In this document: in pieces, positions 45,094 to 55,287 of the stretch | Numbering within the stretch: the first letter of the stretch is position 1 | Layout: the number at the start of each line of letters is the position of its first letter | Source of the DNA: an uncultured Alteromonadaceae bacterium | Lineage (GTDB): Bacteria; Pseudomonadota; Gammaproteobacteria; Enterobacterales; Alteromonadaceae | Direction: 5' to 3' | DNA length: 64,000 bases | Assembly (NCBI GenBank): GCA_947494925.1 | Contig: CANLWS010000006.1 | Span: forward strand, 186,001 to 250,000 | Program-made: the position numbers and the translations under genes | The notes under the pieces: model-generated | What the model was told of the DNA's origin: nothing | The model's input: only the letters and a program-made list of their open reading frames with translations | Database searches by the model: none

Positions 45094-45555
45094 CTACTCT
45101 CTGGCTGCAATACATTCCACTTCTACTTGTGAGCCAAGTGCTAGTCCATTCGCACCAAATGCGCTCCTTGCCGGATAAGGCTTTTTGAAGAAGGTCAGAT
45201 AAACCTGATTAAAGGTTTGCCACTGAGATATATCTGCCAACATGACAGTACATTTAACTACGTCATTCAAACCATAGCCATGAGACTCAAGAGTTTGCTT
45301 AATATTCAGCAGAGTTTGTTTGCTTTCGGCTTCCAGTCCTCCAGATACCAACTGTTTGGTTCCTGGTTTAACACCAATCTGTCCGGACAAGTACAGCGTT
45401 TTACCAACTCTGACAGCTTCTGAAAACGGCAATTCTGCCTTTAAAGACTGGGCAGTATTGAGATGTTCAACAAAAGATCGTTCTTTCTCGCTTGCTAATG
45501 TCGGAAAAGTGAACAAAATAAATGTGAGACCAGCAAGCAGTTTAGACGGTTTCAT
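45094..45555 (-). CDS. Exported RidA/YjgF family protein
   Basis: A 153-residue protein with a signal peptide (KLLAGLTFILFTFPTLASEK) followed by a full RidA domain: LPFSEAVRVGKTLYLSGQIG, then EAESKQTLLNIKQTLESHG, and the C-terminal PARSAFGANGLALGSQVEVECIA, in which the arginine of PARSA corresponds to the catalytic Arg of RidA imine deaminases. Most RidA proteins are cytosolic; this one appears periplasmic. It stands alone between the large exported protein and the tatD end of the fab cluster. Confidence 0.88.
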   Translation of the reverse strand: MKPSKLLAGLTFILFTFPTLASEKERSFVEHLNTAQSLKAELPFSEAVRVGKTLYLSGQIGVKPGTKQLVSGGLEAESKQTLLNIKQTLESHGYGLNDVVKCTVMLADISQWQTFNQVYLTFFKKPYPARSAFGANGLALGSQVEVECIAARE

Positions 45556-45596
45556 AAGATATTCTCTCGTTGAATAGTTTGTGAAAAAAACGCAGT

Positions 45597-46379
45597 TTAA
45601 GCTTTATTACCGCGCTTAATTCCATCGAACAAATGATAGAAATTATTCGTGGTGATTTCGGCCAGCTCATTGAGTGACACGCCCTTCAACTTTGCAATAA
45701 ACTCCGCTACTTCGAGTACATAACCAGGTTGATTTTGTTTTCCTCGAAACGGAACAGGTGCAAGCCAGGGAGAGTCAGTCTCTACCAGCAACTTATCAAG
45801 CGGTATATTTCTGACCACTTCTTGCAGTTCAGTCGCAGTTTTAAATGTCACTATTCCTGAAATCGAGATAAACATTCCCAGGGCAATTGCTTCTTCTGCC
45901 ATCCCTAGACTTTCAGTGAAGCAATGTAAAACTCCTTTTGTGGTCTCAGCTTTATGGCTGCGTAACAAATCGATGGTATCTTGCCTGGCATCACGTGTGT
46001 GAATAATAAGTGGCTTATTCAATTCATTGGCTACTCTGATATGGTCAATGAAAGAAGTTAGTTGTACATCTTTTGATTCAGCACTGTAGAAATAATCTAG
46101 ACCTGTCTCCCCTATCGCAACCACTTTATCGCTGGACGCCATATTGAGAAGCTCGCTATAACTACAAGCATCTTCCTGATGCAGAGGGTGGACACCACAG
46201 GATACTGAAACGTCCTTAAACTGTTCAACCCTAGCAAGCATCGAAGGGAACTCTTTGACTGAAACGGCTACGCACAGGAAGTGTTCCACTCCCCGCCCTT
46301 TGGCAAACTTAATAACTTCACCAAGTTCTTCGTCGGTTTTATCCAAGCGATCCAAATGGCAATGGGAATCAACCAACAT
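45597..46379 (-). CDS. TatD family metal-dependent hydrolase (YcfH type)
   Basis: A 260-residue TIM-barrel metallohydrolase: LVDSHCHLDRL at the N-terminus, the Glu ligand in IGETGLDYF, His in PLIIHTRDA, His in VLHCFTE and Asp in VETDSPWLAP. Members are DNases or deacylases. It matches E. coli YcfH, which also follows holB. The start is the ATG at 46379 (GAGG upstream), giving MLVDSHCH; the frame reaches a TTG at 46394. It overlaps the holB 3' end by 11 bp. Confidence 0.93.
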   Translation of the reverse strand: MLVDSHCHLDRLDKTDEELGEVIKFAKGRGVEHFLCVAVSVKEFPSMLARVEQFKDVSVSCGVHPLHQEDACSYSELLNMASSDKVVAIGETGLDYFYSAESKDVQLTSFIDHIRVANELNKPLIIHTRDARQDTIDLLRSHKAETTKGVLHCFTESLGMAEEAIALGMFISISGIVTFKTATELQEVVRNIPLDKLLVETDSPWLAPVPFRGKQNQPGYVLEVAEFIAKLKGVSLNELAEITTNNFYHLFDGIKRGNKA

Positions 46380-47286
46380 GCATTTTATCCTCAACTAAAT
46401 TGAATTCGAGAAGACCCAGCTGTTCCAGCAGCCCACTCAAGTGAAGTGTTTTATTGATACCTGGGTTGCCTGCAACTCTTTTAATTGTTTGACATAGATT
46501 GTTGCATGACCAAAGTTCTTCAGAATCAGGAAAACGCCTTAGAGCTGACGCTATGAGATCCCCTATCCAGGTGATTACGGTGTGAAGGTCATCTTGCCAT
46601 TTTGTGGCCAACTCTGTTGAAACGATCTGTTGAGTTTGAATCTCACTAATTGATTTTAAAAAGTCATTATATTTTAATGCTTTGTCATCAGATAATTTCT
46701 GCTGAATCAATAAAGGTGCATTAGCATAGATCTTAACAAAGTCTTCATTCAAACCCTGATGACCATTTTCGTTTAACCATTTCAGACAAACTTCAGCGCT
46801 CGGCGGATAAAGTTGAATTTTCTCGCATCGGCTTAATATCGTTGGCAACAAACGTTCTGCCTGATCGCAAACAAGAAATAAATAAGTGTTATCAGTTGGT
46901 TCTTCAAGGGTTTTTAACAAGGCATTAGCTGATGCTTCGGTCATACTATCTGCATGATGCATCACTAAAACTTTATTTCCTGAAAGTTGTGCTGTACCGA
47001 TAAGTTTCTGTATCGCACCACGTATAAGATCAACTCCTATTTGTTTTTCTGATTCTATCAGATGAAAATCTGGATGAGACTGCGCGACAAATAATTGACA
47101 AGATTGACAAGTACCACAAGCAATATTACCGGTCTTGTTTTGACACAATAAAAAATGCGCTATCTGATGAGTAAACTGCGACTTCCCTATACCTGCAGCT
47201 CCTTTCACAATCAATGCGTGATGTAGTGAGCGGTTAGAAGCTCGCTGAGCGATACTGTTATACTCTGAGGTTAACCAGGGATGCAT
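46369..47286 (-). CDS. holB: DNA polymerase III subunit delta'
   Basis: A 305-residue clamp-loader subunit: Walker-A-like GAAGIGKSQF, four-cysteine zinc module CQNKTGNIACGTCQSCQ then SHPDFHLI, and the SRC motif in TILSRCEKI. It forms part of the delta-gamma/tau-delta' complex that loads the beta clamp. It overlaps tmk by 16 bp and tatD by 11 bp. The PilZ-domain gene that follows holB in many gammaproteobacteria is absent here. Confidence 0.95.
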   Translation of the reverse strand: MHPWLTSEYNSIAQRASNRSLHHALIVKGAAGIGKSQFTHQIAHFLLCQNKTGNIACGTCQSCQLFVAQSHPDFHLIESEKQIGVDLIRGAIQKLIGTAQLSGNKVLVMHHADSMTEASANALLKTLEEPTDNTYLFLVCDQAERLLPTILSRCEKIQLYPPSAEVCLKWLNENGHQGLNEDFVKIYANAPLLIQQKLSDDKALKYNDFLKSISEIQTQQIVSTELATKWQDDLHTVITWIGDLIASALRRFPDSEELWSCNNLCQTIKRVAGNPGINKTLHLSGLLEQLGLLEFNLVEDKMHVG

Positions 47287-47912
47287 GCTTGACTCATGTA
47301 ATTGACGATTGTCTGTTTAATTTCTGCATGAACTTTTTCAAGATTTTGCATGGTATTTATCATAACAACGTTATCTTCAGATTTAACGTAACCAAGATAG
47401 GCTTTCCGGGTTCTTTCAAAGAATTCAAGACCGGCCTGTTCAATACGGTCAAGTTCTCCCCTGCCTCTGGCTCTTTTCAACCCTTCTTCTGGTGTAACGT
47501 CCATATACAAAGTCAGATCAGGCGTAAAACCTTTCAAGGTAATCGTTCGTAAGGGTTCGATCATGTTGGCAGGTATTTGCCTTCCTCCACCTTGGTAAGC
47601 CCTGGAAGACATGTCGTGACGGTCACCTACAACCCATTCTCCTCGTTGTAATGCCGGTTTAATGACATTTTCCAGTAATTGAACGCGAGACGCGTACATT
47701 AACAACAGTTCTGCTTCGATAGTTATTTCTTCGCTTTCCCAATCATTCTTAACACAATCACGAATAGCTTCGGCCATTGGTGTTCCTCCCGGTTCACGGG
47801 TTGTAAGTACTTTATGGCCGGCAGATTCTATCGCCGATTTAATAATACGGATTGCTGTGCTTTTTCCTGCACCCTCCAATCCTTCTATGACAATGAACTT
47901 GCCTGATTCCAC
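47271..47912 (-). CDS. tmk: Thymidylate kinase
   Basis: A 213-residue dTMP kinase: P-loop IEGLEGAGKST (residues 8-18), TTREPGGTPMAEAIR, DRHDMSSRAYQGGGR and LID region LKRARGRGELDRIE. Length is as in E. coli (213). It makes dTDP for DNA synthesis. Sits between mltG (12 bp upstream) and holB. Confidence 0.97.
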   Translation of the reverse strand: MESGKFIVIEGLEGAGKSTAIRIIKSAIESAGHKVLTTREPGGTPMAEAIRDCVKNDWESEEITIEAELLLMYASRVQLLENVIKPALQRGEWVVGDRHDMSSRAYQGGGRQIPANMIEPLRTITLKGFTPDLTLYMDVTPEEGLKRARGRGELDRIEQAGLEFFERTRKAYLGYVKSEDNVVMINTMQNLEKVHAEIKQTIVNYMSQACIPG

Positions 47913-47924
47913 TAATATAGTCGC

Positions 47925-48932
47925 CTATTTTTTTAATTGATATTTACGAACTGCTTGATTGTGTTCAGCCAGCGTTTTAGAAAATTTGTGACTGCCATCA
48001 CCTCTGGCAACAAAATATAGTTCGTCTGTGTCCAGAGGGTTTAGTGCCGCATCTATTGCAAGCTTACTGGGCATAGCAATTGGCGTTGGCGGTAATCCTT
48101 TTATTACATAGGTATTGTATGGCGTTGCTGTCCGGAGATCTTTTCTGCGAATATCACCATCAAAACTCTCTCCCATGCCATAAATAACGGTTGGATCTGT
48201 TTGCAAACGCATATTCTGCCGGAGTCGATTTATAAAAACGCCTGATATTCTTGGCCTTTCGGATGCTAGCCCAGTTTCTTTCTCTATAATGGAAGCCATG
48301 ATTAAAGCTTCATAAGGATTTGAATACGGTAAATCCAAGGCTCTGTTTTCCCACGCATCGGTCAAATAAGCCTGCATGTCTTTATGCGCTCTTGAAAAAA
48401 TCTCTGTTGCTGAGGTACGAGAAGTAAAATAATAAGTTTCGGGTAGTAACCAGCCTTCAATGGCCTGTCCTGCTGGCGTGTCCTTCATTACCGCCATCCA
48501 TTCCTGATCGTTTTCAGGACCAGGTTTAAGCTTATCGTGATTATTTAACTGATGCTTCCAATTCTTCCAGGTTAATCCCTCAACAAGACTAATTGAAAAC
48601 TGTTTTTCACGTCCACTAGAAATCAATTCTAATAAGTCCAACGCAGACATGCCAGGCTTCAGCTCGTATGTACCCACTCTAATTCTGGCTATTTCAGGAT
48701 TTAATTTAAGCGCAATTTTGATTATTACCGGTTCAGAAATAATATTGCGTTCATAAAGTCGATTGATAACAAAGTGCGCATATTGACCTTGGGATACTTC
48801 CAAAATCTCTTCATCAGCTAAGTGAAGCGGCGTATTTAATGTCTTTGTCACATAAGTATTTGCGATAAAAACAGTAGCCAGTGCAACAACTAGGACACCG
48901 GTCAGTACGATAATTTTATTTTTGAACGTCAT
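47925..48932 (-). CDS. mltG: Endolytic peptidoglycan transglycosylase MltG
   Basis: A 335-residue inner-membrane lytic transglycosylase (YceG): one N-terminal membrane segment (about 5-25), LysM-like region, then the catalytic domain with the Glu in MASIIEKETG and SGVFINRLRQNMRLQTDPTV. It cleaves nascent glycan strands and limits their length. Its ATG directly abuts the pabC stop codon, so translation is coupled. Confidence 0.96.
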   Translation of the reverse strand: MTFKNKIIVLTGVLVVALATVFIANTYVTKTLNTPLHLADEEILEVSQGQYAHFVINRLYERNIISEPVIIKIALKLNPEIARIRVGTYELKPGMSALDLLELISSGREKQFSISLVEGLTWKNWKHQLNNHDKLKPGPENDQEWMAVMKDTPAGQAIEGWLLPETYYFTSRTSATEIFSRAHKDMQAYLTDAWENRALDLPYSNPYEALIMASIIEKETGLASERPRISGVFINRLRQNMRLQTDPTVIYGMGESFDGDIRRKDLRTATPYNTYVIKGLPPTPIAMPSKLAIDAALNPLDTDELYFVARGDGSHKFSKTLAEHNQAVRKYQLKK

Positions 48933-49763
48933 TTACACTGCATATTTTATTAAACTAAGCCCGCTATCTATTTTTGATTTTTCAACGTTATTATACTCAA
49001 AGCTCTTTCTCTGGGTAGTCAGGACTATACGGTTTACAGAAACTAAACCCATAATGCTATTGCAAATAAACAGCTCGTCCACGTCAGCAAGTTGTTCCGG
49101 CCTTTCCCGAACAATATTGACTTTTATTTTATCCCTTGAGAAGTAGGATAATACCTGGTTACGCATAACCCCATCTATTCCTGAACTCGTCAGGTCTGGA
49201 GTAAACCAGTGATTACCGCGCCGCCAGAATACGTTTGCAACGCTGGATTCTACAATAACCCCATCTGTATCACAGACAAGCGCATCAGAAAACTCAGACG
49301 TTTCAAGATGTCGCTTAATCAACACTTGCTCAAGTCTGTTTAAATGCTTTATTCCAGCCAATAAGGGTTGTTTCGCAAGTAGGATCGGACTCTCACCAAG
49401 ATCAATGCCCTGGTCGCGCCAACTCCGATAATGCTGCGGTGATGGATGTGTAGTAACTATAGAAGTTGCCGGCCCTGTGTCTTTTGTTCCATAACCGCGG
49501 CCACCAGAACCACGGGTGATAATCACTTTAATTATGCCATTCTGAAGACGAGTAGCTTCAGATAACAGCGTTTCCTCCAAAAGAGCAAACTGCTCAAAAC
49601 AGATATTTAGCTGCAGATTAGCTGATTTTAGCCTTTTGATATGGCTATCAAACCATTCTATTTTACTTTCACTGACCGCCATTGTGGTAAAACTGCCGTC
49701 ACCATATTGCAACCCGCGGTCGGACAAAGGAAGAGAACCAGTATTTTTGCCGTTAACTATCAC
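48933..49763 (-). CDS. pabC: Aminodeoxychorismate lyase
   Basis: A 276-residue fold-type IV PLP enzyme that releases p-aminobenzoate for folate synthesis. Motifs: SDRGLQYGDGSFTTMAV, the PLP lysine in GIKHLNRLEQVL and SSVANVFWRRG. It lies between fabF and mltG as in E. coli. A terminator hairpin separates it from fabF, so it needs read-through or its own promoter. Confidence 0.95.
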   Translation of the reverse strand: MIVNGKNTGSLPLSDRGLQYGDGSFTTMAVSESKIEWFDSHIKRLKSANLQLNICFEQFALLEETLLSEATRLQNGIIKVIITRGSGGRGYGTKDTGPATSIVTTHPSPQHYRSWRDQGIDLGESPILLAKQPLLAGIKHLNRLEQVLIKRHLETSEFSDALVCDTDGVIVESSVANVFWRRGNHWFTPDLTSSGIDGVMRNQVLSYFSRDKIKVNIVRERPEQLADVDELFICNSIMGLVSVNRIVLTTQRKSFEYNNVEKSKIDSGLSLIKYAV

Positions 49764-49777
49764 AATAGTCCCAACAT

Positions 49778-49808
49778 AAAAAAGCCCGTCATTAAAACAG
49801 GCTTTTTA
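49778..49808 (-). terminator. Terminator-like hairpin between fabF and pabC
   Basis: AAAAAGCC (ending 49786) pairs with GGCTTTTT (49800-49807), partly extended inside; 33 bp past the fabF stop and only 15 bp before the pabC start. Confidence 0.8.
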
Positions 49809-49840
49809 ACTCGCATGTGCAAAAAACACAACACATTCAA

Positions 49841-51079
49841 TCAGACTTTCTTAAACACAAGCGAACCATTTGTGCCACCGAATCCAAATGAATTGCACAA
49901 TGCATAATCACTTTTAAGTGGTTTTGCCTCATTCGCGACAAAATCTAGGTCGCAACCTTCCCCGGGGTTATCAAGGTTTATGGTGGGTGGAGCAATTGCA
50001 TCTCTCAACGCCAACAAAGTAAATATTGCTTCTACAGATCCTGCTGCACCGAGCAAATGTCCGGTCATGGATTTAGTCGAACTAACCATCATATCTTTTG
50101 AAAGATCGCCGAAAATGGACTTAACCGCACTCACTTCGGCAATATCACCTGCTGGTGTTGAAGTGCCGTGGGCATTGATGTAGCCAATTTTGCTTAATTC
50201 TATCCTGGAATCATCGATTGCATTTTGCATCGCTGCAGCAGCTCCTTCGCCATCTGCAGGCGGGGAAGTCATATGATGCGCATCACCACTCATGCCGAAA
50301 CCAACTAATTCTGAATATATTGTCGCGCCTCGTGCAACTGCATGCTCATATTCTTCAAGCATGACAACGCCAGCCCCTTCACCCATGACGAATCCATCAC
50401 GGTCTTTATCCCAGGGACGACTAGCTTTCACCGGGTCATCATTGCGTGTGGATAACGCACGTGCTGCGGCAAAGCCACCAAGGCCCAGTGGTGTAATTGA
50501 CGCTTCAGCGCCACCTGCCAACATGGCATCTGCATCACCGTAAGCTATCATTCTGGCAGCAATTCCAATATTGTGAACACCGGTAGTACAAGCCGTAACA
50601 ATATTAAGATTTGGACCTTTCAATCCTTCCATGATCGACAGAAAGCCTGAAATCATATTGGTTATGGTTGCAGGTACGAAAAACGGCGATATTTTACGTG
50701 GACCGTTTTCCAATAATTTTTTGTGATTTTCTTCAATTAAACCTAAACCACCTATTCCAGAACCAATAGTCACACCTACTCTTGCGGCATTAGCATCAGT
50801 AATCTCTAGTCCGGAATCCGCAAGCGCTTGTTTACCAGCAGCGATACCAAACTGAATAAAACGATCCATTTTTTTCGTTTCTTTTTTGGGAATATAGTCT
50901 TCGACATTGAAGTCTTTTACTTCACCGGCAAAATTAGTGGTAAATTCACTGGCATCCATGCAAGTAATAGGTCCAATCCCACTCTCGCCTTTGAGGATTG
51001 CATTCCACGTTGAGGTAACGTCATTACCCAATGGTGAAAGCATGCCAAGACCGGTTACTACAACGCGACGTTTTGACAC
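49841..51079 (-). CDS. fabF: 3-oxoacyl-[acyl-carrier-protein] synthase II
   Basis: A 412-residue condensing enzyme elongating acyl-ACP with malonyl-ACP. Catalytic triad: Cys in [12 protein letters not shown], His in [11 protein letters not shown] and His in [12 protein letters not shown]. Length as in E. coli (413). The start codon is GTG at 51079 with GGAGG about 7 bases upstream; the overlapping ATG one base earlier is out of frame. Confidence 0.97.
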   Translation of the reverse strand: MSKRRVVVTGLGMLSPLGNDVTSTWNAILKGESGIGPITCMDASEFTTNFAGEVKDFNVEDYIPKKETKKMDRFIQFGIAAGKQALADSGLEITDANAARVGVTIGSGIGGLGLIEENHKKLLENGPRKISPFFVPATITNMISGFLSIMEGLKGPNLNIVTACTTGVHNIGIAARMIAYGDADAMLAGGAEASITPLGLGGFAAARALSTRNDDPVKASRPWDKDRDGFVMGEGAGVVMLEEYEHAVARGATIYSELVGFGMSGDAHHMTSPPADGEGAAAAMQNAIDDSRIELSKIGYINAHGTSTPAGDIAEVSAVKSIFGDLSKDMMVSSTKSMTGHLLGAAGSVEAIFTLLALRDAIAPPTINLDNPGEGCDLDFVANEAKPLKSDYALCNSFGFGGTNGSLVFKKV

Positions 51080-51114
51080 ATTGGCCTCCGCATATTAATT
51101 GGTGTACAGAAGGT

Positions 51115-51144
51115 AAAAACGGCTCAGGAAGAGCCGTTTTAAAA
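51115..51144 (-). terminator. Terminator-like hairpin between acpP and fabF
   Basis: A 10-bp stem AAAACGGCTC (51116-51125) with GAGCCGTTTT (51131-51140), loop AGGAA. It lies 12-36 bp past the acpP stop and probably gives the high acpP to fabF transcript ratio known in enterics. Confidence 0.85.
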
Positions 51145-51151
51145 GGAATAC

Positions 51152-51391
51152 TTACGCGTCTTTATTAGCGTTTACGTAATCAATTGCAGACTGAACAGTG
51201 GTGATCTTTTCAGCTTCTTCATCAGGAATTTCTGTATCAAATTCTTCTTCTAAAGCCATAACCAATTCAACTGTATCCAAGGAGTCCGCACCTAAATCAT
51301 CAACAAATGAAGCTTCAGGTTTTACTTCTTCTTCTTTAACGCCCAATTGTTCGACGATGATTTTTTTTACGCGTTCTTCGATGTTACTCAT
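51152..51391 (-). CDS. acpP: Acyl carrier protein
   Basis: A 79-residue acidic ACP with the phosphopantetheine serine in [11 protein letters not shown] (S37). It carries acyl chains in fatty-acid synthesis. A 180-bp gap upstream separates it from fabG and probably contains its own strong promoter; a hairpin follows. Confidence 0.98.
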   Translation of the reverse strand: MSNIEERVKKIIVEQLGVKEEEVKPEASFVDDLGADSLDTVELVMALEEEFDTEIPDEEAEKITTVQSAIDYVNANKDA

Positions 51392-51571
51392 AATTCTAGT
51401 TTTCCCTATAAGTCGCTAGATGTAAATTTGCGAGTAGTGTATTCAGCTAGTTGAAGCCTTGCAAGCAAGACATATAACTTTTTGGCTGGTCAAACCACCC
51501 TGCTCAACAATAGTAATCAACAATATATTGACAATCAAGCTGCCAGACAGCTTAAATCCAACGGTTGCTGA

Positions 51572-52309
51572 TTAACTCATATACATTCCACCATTTACGT
51601 GAATAGTTTCACCTGTTATGTAGGCTGCGCCTTCGCTGACTAAAAAGCCAACAGTTGCAGCTATTTCTTTCGGATCTCCCAGTCTGCTGGCTGGCACATC
51701 TTTGAAAATGGCATCTTTTTGTTCATCAGTCAGTACTTTAGTCATATCTGTGTCAATAAAACCAGGAGCAACAACATTAACTGTAATCCCTCGTGAAGCC
51801 ACTTCCCCTGCCATAGACTTGCTAAAACCAATGACCCCTGCTTTTGCTGCCGCATAATTAGCCTGTCCAGGATTACCGGTACTTCCGACAACGGAACCCA
51901 CGTTGACAATACGTCCATGACGCTTCTTCATCATGCCCCGCAATACTGCTTTTGACAGTGTAAATATTGGGGTTAAGTTAGTATTGATAATATCCTGCCA
52001 CTCAGCATCTTTCATACGCATCAACAAATTATCTCGGGTAATACCCGCATTATTTATTAATATATCGATATCACCATAGGTTTCTTTGATTTGTTGTAAC
52101 AAATTCTCAATGGAAGAAGGCTCGGAAACATTGAGAACCAGACCTTTACCATTTTCTCCCAAGTAATCACTGATCGAAGCTGCTCCATTCTCAGAAGTTG
52201 CTGTTCCGATAACCGTGGCACCGTCACTAACCAATCGCTCTGCAATGGCACGGCCAATGCCACGGCTCGCGCCAGTAACCAGTGCAATTTTTCCTGCTAA
52301 TCCAGCCAT
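51572..52309 (-). CDS. fabG: 3-oxoacyl-[acyl-carrier-protein] reductase
   Basis: A 245-residue SDR enzyme using NADPH: cofactor motif TGASRGIGRAIAE, NNAGITRDNLLMRM, catalytic Ser in VGSVVGSTG and YAAAKAG (Tyr/Lys). It reduces 3-oxoacyl-ACP in the elongation cycle. It lies 19 bp after fabD. Confidence 0.97.
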   Translation of the reverse strand: MAGLAGKIALVTGASRGIGRAIAERLVSDGATVIGTATSENGAASISDYLGENGKGLVLNVSEPSSIENLLQQIKETYGDIDILINNAGITRDNLLMRMKDAEWQDIINTNLTPIFTLSKAVLRGMMKKRHGRIVNVGSVVGSTGNPGQANYAAAKAGVIGFSKSMAGEVASRGITVNVVAPGFIDTDMTKVLTDEQKDAIFKDVPASRLGDPKEIAATVGFLVSEGAAYITGETIHVNGGMYMS

Positions 52310-52328
52310 GTCTTTCCTCTTAATAACG

Positions 52329-53252
52329 TTAGTTTGTGCTAAGTGAGTCTAGTGTATTGATTGCTTCGCACGTCAGACGTTTGTCTATACGCTTGGTCAA
52401 TCCAGTAAGGACCTTTCCAGGCCCGACTTCAAACAATTGGCTGACACCATTTTCAGCCAGATAAGACACCGATTCTGTCCAGCGTACCGGACAATATAAC
52501 TGTCGTATCAACGCGCTTCTGATGTTATCTGGCATAGACTCAATTTTTACGTCTACATTATTGACCACCGGAAGATTTGGCACCGAAAATGACATATCGT
52601 TTAACATCTTTTCAAGCTTCTCGGCTGCGGGACGCATAAGCTCACAATGGGAAGGCACACTAACCGCCAAAGGTAACGCTCTTTTTGCACCGGCTTCTTT
52701 ACAAAGTTCAGCAGCCTTTTCTGCCGCCACTTTTGTACCGGCTATGACCACCTGCCCTGGAGAATTAAAATTTACCGCTGAAGTTATTTCGCCTGTTGAT
52801 TCAGCTGCTGACTCGCAAGCAGCAATAATCTTGTCATCATCCAATCCAATGATGGCGTACATTGCTCCAGTACCAGCTGGAACAGCCTGTTGCATAAATG
52901 TACCACGTGCCTCAACAAGCTTTATGGCATCTTCAAACGTTAGTACGCCAGCGCAAACCAATGCAGAATATTCACCCAGGCTGTGACCTGCTAAAAATGC
53001 CACATCATTTGAGCGGTTTTCCAGCATAATTCGCCAAATAGCGTAACTGGCTGCCAACAAAGCAGGTTGTGTGACTTGAGTCTGACTCAATTTGTCAGCA
53101 TCATTTTGCACAATGTTCCATAGATCATATCCCAACACATCCGATGCTATGGCATAAGTATCTTGTACGTGAGAATACTGTTGTGCTAAGTCTGACAACA
53201 TCCCCACAGACTGTGATCCCTGTCCAGGGAAGACACATGCGATTTTACTCAT
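52329..53252 (-). CDS. fabD: Malonyl-CoA--ACP transacylase
   Basis: A 307-residue acyltransferase: N-terminal CVFPGQGSQSVGML, nucleophile Ser in LAGHSLGEYSAL and His in VSVPSHCELM. It loads malonyl groups on ACP. It is between fabH and fabG in the standard order. Confidence 0.97.
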   Translation of the reverse strand: MSKIACVFPGQGSQSVGMLSDLAQQYSHVQDTYAIASDVLGYDLWNIVQNDADKLSQTQVTQPALLAASYAIWRIMLENRSNDVAFLAGHSLGEYSALVCAGVLTFEDAIKLVEARGTFMQQAVPAGTGAMYAIIGLDDDKIIAACESAAESTGEITSAVNFNSPGQVVIAGTKVAAEKAAELCKEAGAKRALPLAVSVPSHCELMRPAAEKLEKMLNDMSFSVPNLPVVNNVDVKIESMPDNIRSALIRQLYCPVRWTESVSYLAENGVSQLFEVGPGKVLTGLTKRIDKRLTCEAINTLDSLSTN

Positions 53253-53272
53253 AAATTTACCTGTTGAAAAAA

Positions 53273-54232
53273 TTAGTATTTGACTAACGCTGAAGCCCAG
53301 GCAAAACCGCCACCAAATGCTTCAAGTAATAAATGCTGACCACGCTTAATTCTGCCATCTCGTATGGCAGTATCCAGAGCTGTAGGTACTGTTGCTGCAG
53401 AGGTGTTGCCATATTGCTCCAACGTGAGAACAACCTGATCCAGTGACATATCCAGTTTTTTCGCAGTTGCTTTTATTATCCGGAAGTTTGCCTGATGTGG
53501 CACTAGCCAATCAAGATCGGACTTTTGCATCTGATTAGCCGCTAGCGATTGTTCAACAATCTCACTCAATTTGGTAACAGCAACTTTGAAAACTTCATTG
53601 CCTTTCATGACACCCCAATTTTCGTGTACAGATTGTTCATTGCCGCGTTCGGGGTTGCCCACGGCGAGCAAATCACCGTAGGAACCGGCTGCATTTATAT
53701 GGGTAGAGAGAATACCTGGTTCTTCGCTGGCTTCGATTAACACAGCGCCAGCGGCATCTCCAAACAGGATAACCATCGTTCTGTCACTTGGATCTATAAG
53801 TCTTGATAAACAATCTGTTCCAACAACTAATATGCGCTTCATCATCCCGGTTTTAATATACTGGTCGGCGACACTCAGTGCGTAACAAAAGCCTGCACAA
53901 GCAGCCGCTACATCAAAAGCGGGAATGCCATTAATATCTAATTCACGTTGGATTTCACACGCACTGCTTGGCAAAGCGTAACGTCCACTGGTGGTTGCAC
54001 AAACAATCATATCGATGCTGTTTTTATCGATACCCGCCGCTTCTATGGCTTTAAGGCTTGCTTGTGTACCCATTGTGGCAGCAGTTTCGTCTTTACCGAT
54101 TATGCGGCGTTCTTTTATACCTGTTCTGTCCGTAATCCATTCATCTGATGTATCAACCATAACTTCAAGATCCGCGTTGCTGCGTACCTCTGAAGGGTAA
54201 TAACTACCAGTGCCGATTATTTTTGAGTACAT
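53273..54232 (-). CDS. fabH: 3-oxoacyl-[acyl-carrier-protein] synthase III
   Basis: A 319-residue initiating condensing enzyme: active-site Cys in [14 protein letters not shown], His in [10 protein letters not shown] and Asn in [12 protein letters not shown]. Length matches E. coli (317). It condenses acetyl-CoA with malonyl-ACP. It starts 3 bp after the plsX stop. Confidence 0.97.
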   Translation of the reverse strand: MYSKIIGTGSYYPSEVRSNADLEVMVDTSDEWITDRTGIKERRIIGKDETAATMGTQASLKAIEAAGIDKNSIDMIVCATTSGRYALPSSACEIQRELDINGIPAFDVAAACAGFCYALSVADQYIKTGMMKRILVVGTDCLSRLIDPSDRTMVILFGDAAGAVLIEASEEPGILSTHINAAGSYGDLLAVGNPERGNEQSVHENWGVMKGNEVFKVAVTKLSEIVEQSLAANQMQKSDLDWLVPHQANFRIIKATAKKLDMSLDQVVLTLEQYGNTSAATVPTALDTAIRDGRIKRGQHLLLEAFGGGFAWASALVKY

Positions 54233-54235
54233 ATG

Positions 54236-55267
54236 TTATTGGCGCTCCATTAAAACGGATTCAATTTTGTCTTTTATTTTACTCGGAACTTGTCGACTAA
54301 CCTCATTGACTGCCTCATTGATAGCATATAAATAAGCGTCGGCCGATGCGTTACCGTGGCTCTTAACCACAATTCCGCGCAATCCTATCAGACTCGCGCC
54401 GTTGTACTGGTCGGGGTTCACAGTCAGGTATATTTTTCTTAACAACGGTAGTGCAATTTTAGCCATTATTTTGGTCAATAGATTTTTATTGGAGACACGT
54501 TTGACTTCATGCATGACAAGTTTCGCCAAACCTTCACATGATTTAAGAGCAATATTGCCAACAAAACCATCTGTCACTATCACATCAGCACAATCTGTAA
54601 AAATATCATTGCCCTCAACGTAACCTATATAATTTATACCCTTTGCATCCCGCAGTAGCTGAGCGGCATACTTAACTTGATCATTACCTTTTATTTGCTC
54701 CTCACCTACATTAAGCAGCGCAACTCGGGGATTAGCAATACCTGCAACTTCTTCTGCTTGCACCGCTCCCATCACGGCATACTGAAAAAGGGTTTCGGAA
54801 TCACAATTTACGTTCGCGCCTAAATCTAACAAATAAAGACTTTTTCTATTGTCAGTGGGAACGGAAGAAATGAGTGCCGGACGATCAATTCCAGGGAGCG
54901 TTTTCAATACATAATAGGCCATTGCAAGCAAAGCACCGGTATTACCTGCACTCACGCAAGCACCTGCTTCACCTGATTCGACCAGTTCAAGCATTTTACG
55001 CATGGATGATTGTTTCTTGTTGCGTAATGCGTGTGTAGGACGTTCGTCCATATGAACTTGTTGTTCACAATGGACAATTCGCAGCCGATTTAAATCGATA
55101 TTTTCCTGGTTGGATAACTGCCGTTCGATGATTTGTTGGTCACCGCAAAGTATGAGATTTAATTGGGGGTGTTCAGACAGCGCCTTAAAGGCAGCAGGAA
55201 GAGTAACAAGGGGGCCATGATCGCCCCCCATAATATCTAACGCAATGGTTAGATGGCTTAAAGTCAT
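54236..55267 (-). CDS. plsX: Phosphate acyltransferase PlsX
   Basis: A 343-residue enzyme making acyl-phosphate from acyl-ACP for phospholipid synthesis. Motifs: IALDIMGGDHGP at the N-terminus, VSAGNTGALLAMA, LLNVGEEQIKGND and VTDGFVGNIALKS. It links rpmF with the fab genes in the usual cluster. Confidence 0.97.
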   Translation of the reverse strand: MTLSHLTIALDIMGGDHGPLVTLPAAFKALSEHPQLNLILCGDQQIIERQLSNQENIDLNRLRIVHCEQQVHMDERPTHALRNKKQSSMRKMLELVESGEAGACVSAGNTGALLAMAYYVLKTLPGIDRPALISSVPTDNRKSLYLLDLGANVNCDSETLFQYAVMGAVQAEEVAGIANPRVALLNVGEEQIKGNDQVKYAAQLLRDAKGINYIGYVEGNDIFTDCADVIVTDGFVGNIALKSCEGLAKLVMHEVKRVSNKNLLTKIMAKIALPLLRKIYLTVNPDQYNGASLIGLRGIVVKSHGNASADAYLYAINEAVNEVSRQVPSKIKDKIESVLMERQ

Positions 55268-55287
55268 TTCCTGACAGTTCTTAGAAC

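Noticed and set aside
52522-52986. 154-codon plus-strand frame opposite fabD
   Set aside because: Fully antisense to fabD, whose active-site motifs are intact; composition is rich in Ser/Ala as expected for a shadow frame.
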